Shown here piece by piece: positions 61,998 through 64,000 of a DNA stretch of 64,000 bases (positions are counted from its first letter, which is position 1; each line of letters begins with the position of its first letter). The DNA is from Duganella dendranthematis (GTDB taxonomy: Bacteria > Pseudomonadota > Gammaproteobacteria > Burkholderiales > Burkholderiaceae_D), in NCBI RefSeq assembly GCF_012849375.1, contig NZ_CP051684.1:4526001-4590000 (forward strand), read 5' to 3'. The position numbers were made by a program, and so were the translations under genes. Below the pieces are notes generated by a model that ran no database searches, was not told where the DNA came from, and saw only the letters and a program-made list of their open reading frames with translations.

Positions 61998-62669
61998 CTA
62001 GGATAACCCGGTTTTAGGTGGTTTTGGCAATTTGACAGCTTTGAGCGGGGGCAACTTATTACCCAGCCCTAGCCAGTGACGGTAAACCCGCAACGCCACC
62101 TGGGCATCATCGGCCGCATACAGGATCTGTTTTTCGTTCAGACGCGGCAAAGCCCAATTGGTGGTGGAAATCTTTTTCGATTTTTGCAGCTTGCGACCGA
62201 AGAATTTGGCCACCGCCGTCTTGGCGCCGAGGTCGTTGCGTTGACCAGGCGTGCGCAGCGCAACCGACAGATCAACCACACCAGCGGTGCGGATATCCAG
62301 CTTGGCGTGCAGGCGCTTGACGTCGTCCGACAGGCCGAAACCGATCTTCAGCGGCAAAGGCCGTTCCAGAATCGCCAATAGCATGGCGCGAATGTGCGGC
62401 TCGGTGCTGGCGCCGATCTGGAACAGATACGCCTTGTTATCGGTGGCGAACTGGATCAGGTGCGGCCCGGTGGAGGTTTCGCCCCGCGTAAAAGTCGGCT
62501 TGGATTCGGTATCGAAGCCAATGGCGTCGCTGGCCAGCAGGGCGTCGCGCGCGGCGACGGCCTGTTCCGGCGTCACCACCATGTGCACATCGGCGATATG
62601 GATGCCGAGATACGGCGGCAGCTCTTCTTCTGCCGCCGCTGCCATGGGCTGATCGTCCAACTCAGCCAA
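61998..62669 (-). CDS. 3'-5' exonuclease (DnaQ/RNase D-like domain)
   Basis: 223 residues, TTG start at 62669 (AAGAG upstream) or ATG 62645. Exo I reads AIGFDTESKPTF (D.E), Exo II includes KIGFGLSDDVKRLHAK (the middle Asp), Exo III reads LYAADDAQVALRVY, a Y/A..D form. So the DEDD-type active site is present. Single-domain, without the HRDC domain of RNase D; small RNA or DNA trimming is plausible. It directly follows proQ (TTG one base after its stop), likely one transcript. Confidence 0.88.
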   Translation of the reverse strand: MAELDDQPMAAAAEEELPPYLGIHIADVHMVVTPEQAVAARDALLASDAIGFDTESKPTFTRGETSTGPHLIQFATDNKAYLFQIGASTEPHIRAMLLAILERPLPLKIGFGLSDDVKRLHAKLDIRTAGVVDLSVALRTPGQRNDLGAKTAVAKFFGRKLQKSKKISTTNWALPRLNEKQILYAADDAQVALRVYRHWLGLGNKLPPLKAVKLPKPPKTGLS

Positions 62670-62670
62670 C

Positions 62671-63150
62671 TCAGCTCTTTTTGGCGAACTTCGCGGCCAG
62701 CTGGTTCAGCTTGTCAGCGTGCACACGGGCAGCTTCCTCGGCGGCCTTGGCTTCGCGTTCGGCCTTCTTGCGGTCGGCTTCTTTCTTGAAACGCTCTTGC
62801 AGCACCTGGGTCGCGTGGGCGCGGTGGGTGTCGGTCACTTCGGCGCCAGGGGTGCCGTCGAGGTCGTGACGGACCTTGGCTTTTTCCATGACTTTCAGAT
62901 AGCGCAACGAACCGGTATGGATGCCCAGCGCCGTGCGCATGGTTTTGCGATCCAGCTCGGGCATCACAGCCAGCAGCTGCTTGTCGATTCCGATGCTCAG
63001 GGGCAGGAAATCGCGGAAAGCAGGGAATTGGGTTTGCAGGTGTTTCAGCAGGCTGCGCGGGGTTTGAGCGGCAGGTGCCGGCGCGGAGACAGCAGTGGCT
63101 GGCTCAGTGGCCGGAGGCTGGGGGGTAAGACTAGTGTTCATCGACTTCAT
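62671..63150 (-). CDS. ProQ/FinO family RNA chaperone
   Basis: 159 residues from the ATG at 63150 (ATG 63141 also possible). The FinO/ProQ domain occupies about 30-135: LLKHLQTQFPAFRDFLPLSI, GIDKQLLAVMPELDRKTMRT and LRYLKVMEKAKVRHDLDGTP. A highly charged Lys/Glu/Ala helix (RKKAEREAKAAEEAARVHAD) forms the C-terminus. Binds structured small RNAs and mRNA 3' ends. Followed by the exonuclease gene, which suggests coupled RNA handling. Confidence 0.9.
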   Translation of the reverse strand: MKSMNTSLTPQPPATEPATAVSAPAPAAQTPRSLLKHLQTQFPAFRDFLPLSIGIDKQLLAVMPELDRKTMRTALGIHTGSLRYLKVMEKAKVRHDLDGTPGAEVTDTHRAHATQVLQERFKKEADRKKAEREAKAAEEAARVHADKLNQLAAKFAKKS

Positions 63151-63284
63151 AGGTTAAGCAACAACCGTCAGCATATCATGCTGCCCAGCGGATTGCAGTG
63201 CCTTTTGGGCTACTGTAGCGAATTGCTCATGCTTAGAATGGTGTTAAGACCTCTTGCAAACGTGCGTAGGTGCCCTAAATTGTG

Positions 63285-63290
63285 TATAAT
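63285..63290 (+). promoter_or_regulatory. Candidate -10 box of the 63.3 kb transcript
   Basis: TATAAT at 63285-63290 preceded by TGTG. A TTGCAA at 63254-63259 is too far (25 bases) to be a normal -35 box, and the 17-base position reads GTGCGT. So a promoter is possible but not proven. Confidence 0.4.
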
Positions 63291-63369
63291 GCTCGACGCA
63301 CCAACGGCAGGACGGTGTGATTCAGCTTGGTACAGGATGCGATTCGGATGGTCTGACCAAGGGCTTTTA

Positions 63370-63394
63370 GCCCTTCTCATTTGCCCTTCTCATT
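63370..63394. repeat. 12-base tandem direct repeat
   Basis: GCCCTTCTCATT at 63370-63381 and again at 63383-63394, separated by one T. Pyrimidine-rich, in the single-stranded part of the candidate RNA. Confidence 0.7.
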
Positions 63395-63413
63395 CTTCCC
63401 TGAAAAGAGAAAC

Positions 63414-63442
63414 AAGCCCGTTGCAGGATGCGGGCTTTTTTT
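63414..63442 (+). terminator. Intrinsic terminator of the candidate RNA
   Basis: AAGCCCG (63414-63420), 10-base loop, CGGGCTT (63431-63437), then T run to 63442. A strong plus-strand terminator 116 bases before the next start codon. Confidence 0.75.
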
Positions 63443-63480
63443 ATTCCGCAGAAAATCGTCAGCTAAATTACAACATTTCC

Positions 63481-63522
63481 ACCCCAGCGCACCTTCGCGG
63501 TCGGCGCGGGGTCTGCTTTTTT
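63481..63522 (+). terminator. Second terminator-like hairpin in the leader
   Basis: ACCCCAGCGC (63481-63490) pairs with GCGCGGGGT (63504-63512) with a bulged A; CTGC and a TTTTTT run follow (to 63522). It lies 36 bases before the ATG at 63558. Confidence 0.5.
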
Positions 63523-63557
63523 GTAATTTTCCGGCGCATAGCATTGAGAGATTTCTA

Positions 63558-64000
63558 ATGACAAAACCGAAAACTTTAACGTTGTCCGTCAAAAAGCCCG
63601 CCGCCCGCGCCAGCGCTGCGCCATTGGTGGTGCCGAAGACGACTCTATCTTACGTCATCGATAATGAAGAGGCAGCGAGCAAAGTTACGGTTGTTAAAAA
63701 GAAAACCCGTCTGAGCGCCGCTGCCGAAGCCGCCCAGGCCGACGTGCAGTCGGCCGAAGTGGCCGATGACGCGACCAAAGTCGCCAAGGTGGCGCGCAAG
63801 AGCGCGATTCCTGGCGCGGTGGCCGATGAAGCGCAGGCCGTGACCGTCAAAGTGGCGCCGAAGTCCAAGCTGGTCAAGGCCAAGCTGGAAACGGCGCCGG
63901 TGGTCACCACCTCGGCGACCGCACCGTCGGTCAGCCAGGTAACCGATGCCGCCACGCTGGCGTCGATCGATACCTCGGGCTACCTGCTGCCGGGCGTTAA
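63558..64000 (+). CDS. Lys/Ala/Val-rich protein, N-terminal part (runs off the right edge)
   Basis: 147 codons from the ATG at 63558 (GAGAG upstream), still open at base 64000. The visible part, starting TKPKTLTLSVKKPAARASAA, has no folded domain: it is Lys/Ala/Val/Thr-rich with alternating SAEVADDATKVAKVARKS stretches, such as a basic disordered extension before a catalytic domain. The domain itself lies outside the window, so the function cannot be named. The leader with two terminator-like hairpins suggests regulated expression. Confidence 0.7.
   Translation, partial: MTKPKTLTLSVKKPAARASAAPLVVPKTTLSYVIDNEEAASKVTVVKKKTRLSAAAEAAQADVQSAEVADDATKVAKVARKSAIPGAVADEAQAVTVKVAPKSKLVKAKLETAPVVTTSATAPSVSQVTDAATLASIDTSGYLLPGV

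Larger units (their letters stand above)
63297..63442 (+). ncRNA. Candidate small RNA or attenuator leader
   Basis: The stretch 63151-63557 holds no gene between proQ and the last CDS. From the TATAAT at 63285 a transcript would start near 63297 and meet an intrinsic terminator ending at 63442 (about 145 bases). It contains a hairpin CTTGGT (63326-63331)/ACCAAG (63356-63361) and a second GGGCT/AGCCC hairpin (63361-63373), then a tandem repeat. No plus-strand gene lies between 59896 and here, so the terminator must serve something starting in this gap: a small RNA or an attenuated leader of the 63558 gene. Confidence 0.35.

Noticed and set aside
1..64000. tRNA, rRNA, CRISPR, toxin-antitoxin pairs and insertion sequences
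   Set aside because: Looked for cloverleaf ends, repeat-spacer series, transposase motifs and small paired genes; none found. The Rpn gene at 53787 is a nuclease of a transposase-like family, but without terminal repeats.

Overview
The window reads as a chromosomal segment of a GC-rich betaproteobacterium. Gene content (two phasins, RhlE, PurU, YaeQ, ProQ, SuhB divergent from TrmJ, KGG and DUF883 stress proteins) and protein style point to Oxalobacteraceae of the Massilia/Duganella type. That placement is inferred from family knowledge, not from a search. I see no rRNA, tRNA, CRISPR array, insertion sequence or prophage. Coding density is about 90 percent with genes on both strands.

Layout. 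1-860: 5' part of an AsmA-type protein that leaves the window. 986-9953: an envelope and general-stress block with DUF4398 and OmpA lipoproteins, a ferritin-like protein, a DUF883/YqjE/small-protein trio, a patatin phospholipase, DUF3309 and glycine-zipper proteins, a BON lipoprotein, an AI-2E family transporter, a YihY/BrkB protein and a classic OmpA. 10235-11853: a winged-helix-like protein and an MtfA-type M90 peptidase. 11854-16054: a tightly overlapped four-gene signalling operon (degenerate EAL plus receiver, HDOD, PAS histidine kinase, receiver). 16215-18904: small stress and hypothetical genes plus a DksA/TraR zinc-finger protein. 18972-24807: hydroxypyruvate isomerase, RhlE, SuhB and TrmJ, with a histidine kinase gene lodged between suhB and trmJ and a decayed copy of the trmJ 5' end on its far side.

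24807-34903: thioesterase, a Tat-exported small subunit with a GMC oxidoreductase, a lipase, then a PAS kinase followed by a 1220-residue REC-REC-GAF-PAS-GGDEF-EAL-REC protein and a DUF1444 gene split by a frame change. 34947-42341: periplasmic binding protein, phasin, TetR regulator, TPR-like protein, LOG-family hydrolase, DUF4142, YgjP-like metalloprotein, GST with divergent LysR, and a peroxiredoxin-AhpD fusion. 42537-45490: a molybdate operon modABCE with a ModE-box-like operator. 45487-53688: SDR and two AraC regulators, a degenerate inositol-monophosphatase-like protein, KGG protein, second phasin, NADP oxidoreductase, PurU, YaeQ and an exported amidohydrolase. 53787-64000: an Rpn-family nuclease with a frame-damaged tail, GabD, a hydrolase-fold protein without its nucleophile, a GIN-domain protein, an RlmI-like protein lacking its methyltransferase domain, an orphan PilT-like ATPase, two cytochromes c, a 3'-5' exonuclease and ProQ, and a final Lys/Ala-rich gene cut by the window edge behind a leader with two terminator-like hairpins.

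The themes are c-di-GMP/two-component signalling (three kinases and two multidomain receiver proteins), envelope stress, oxidative and aldehyde detoxification, and several visibly decaying genes. The signals I would follow first are the trmJ duplication around the inserted kinase, the candidate small RNA or attenuator at 63285-63522, and the set of catalytically degenerate or truncated enzymes.
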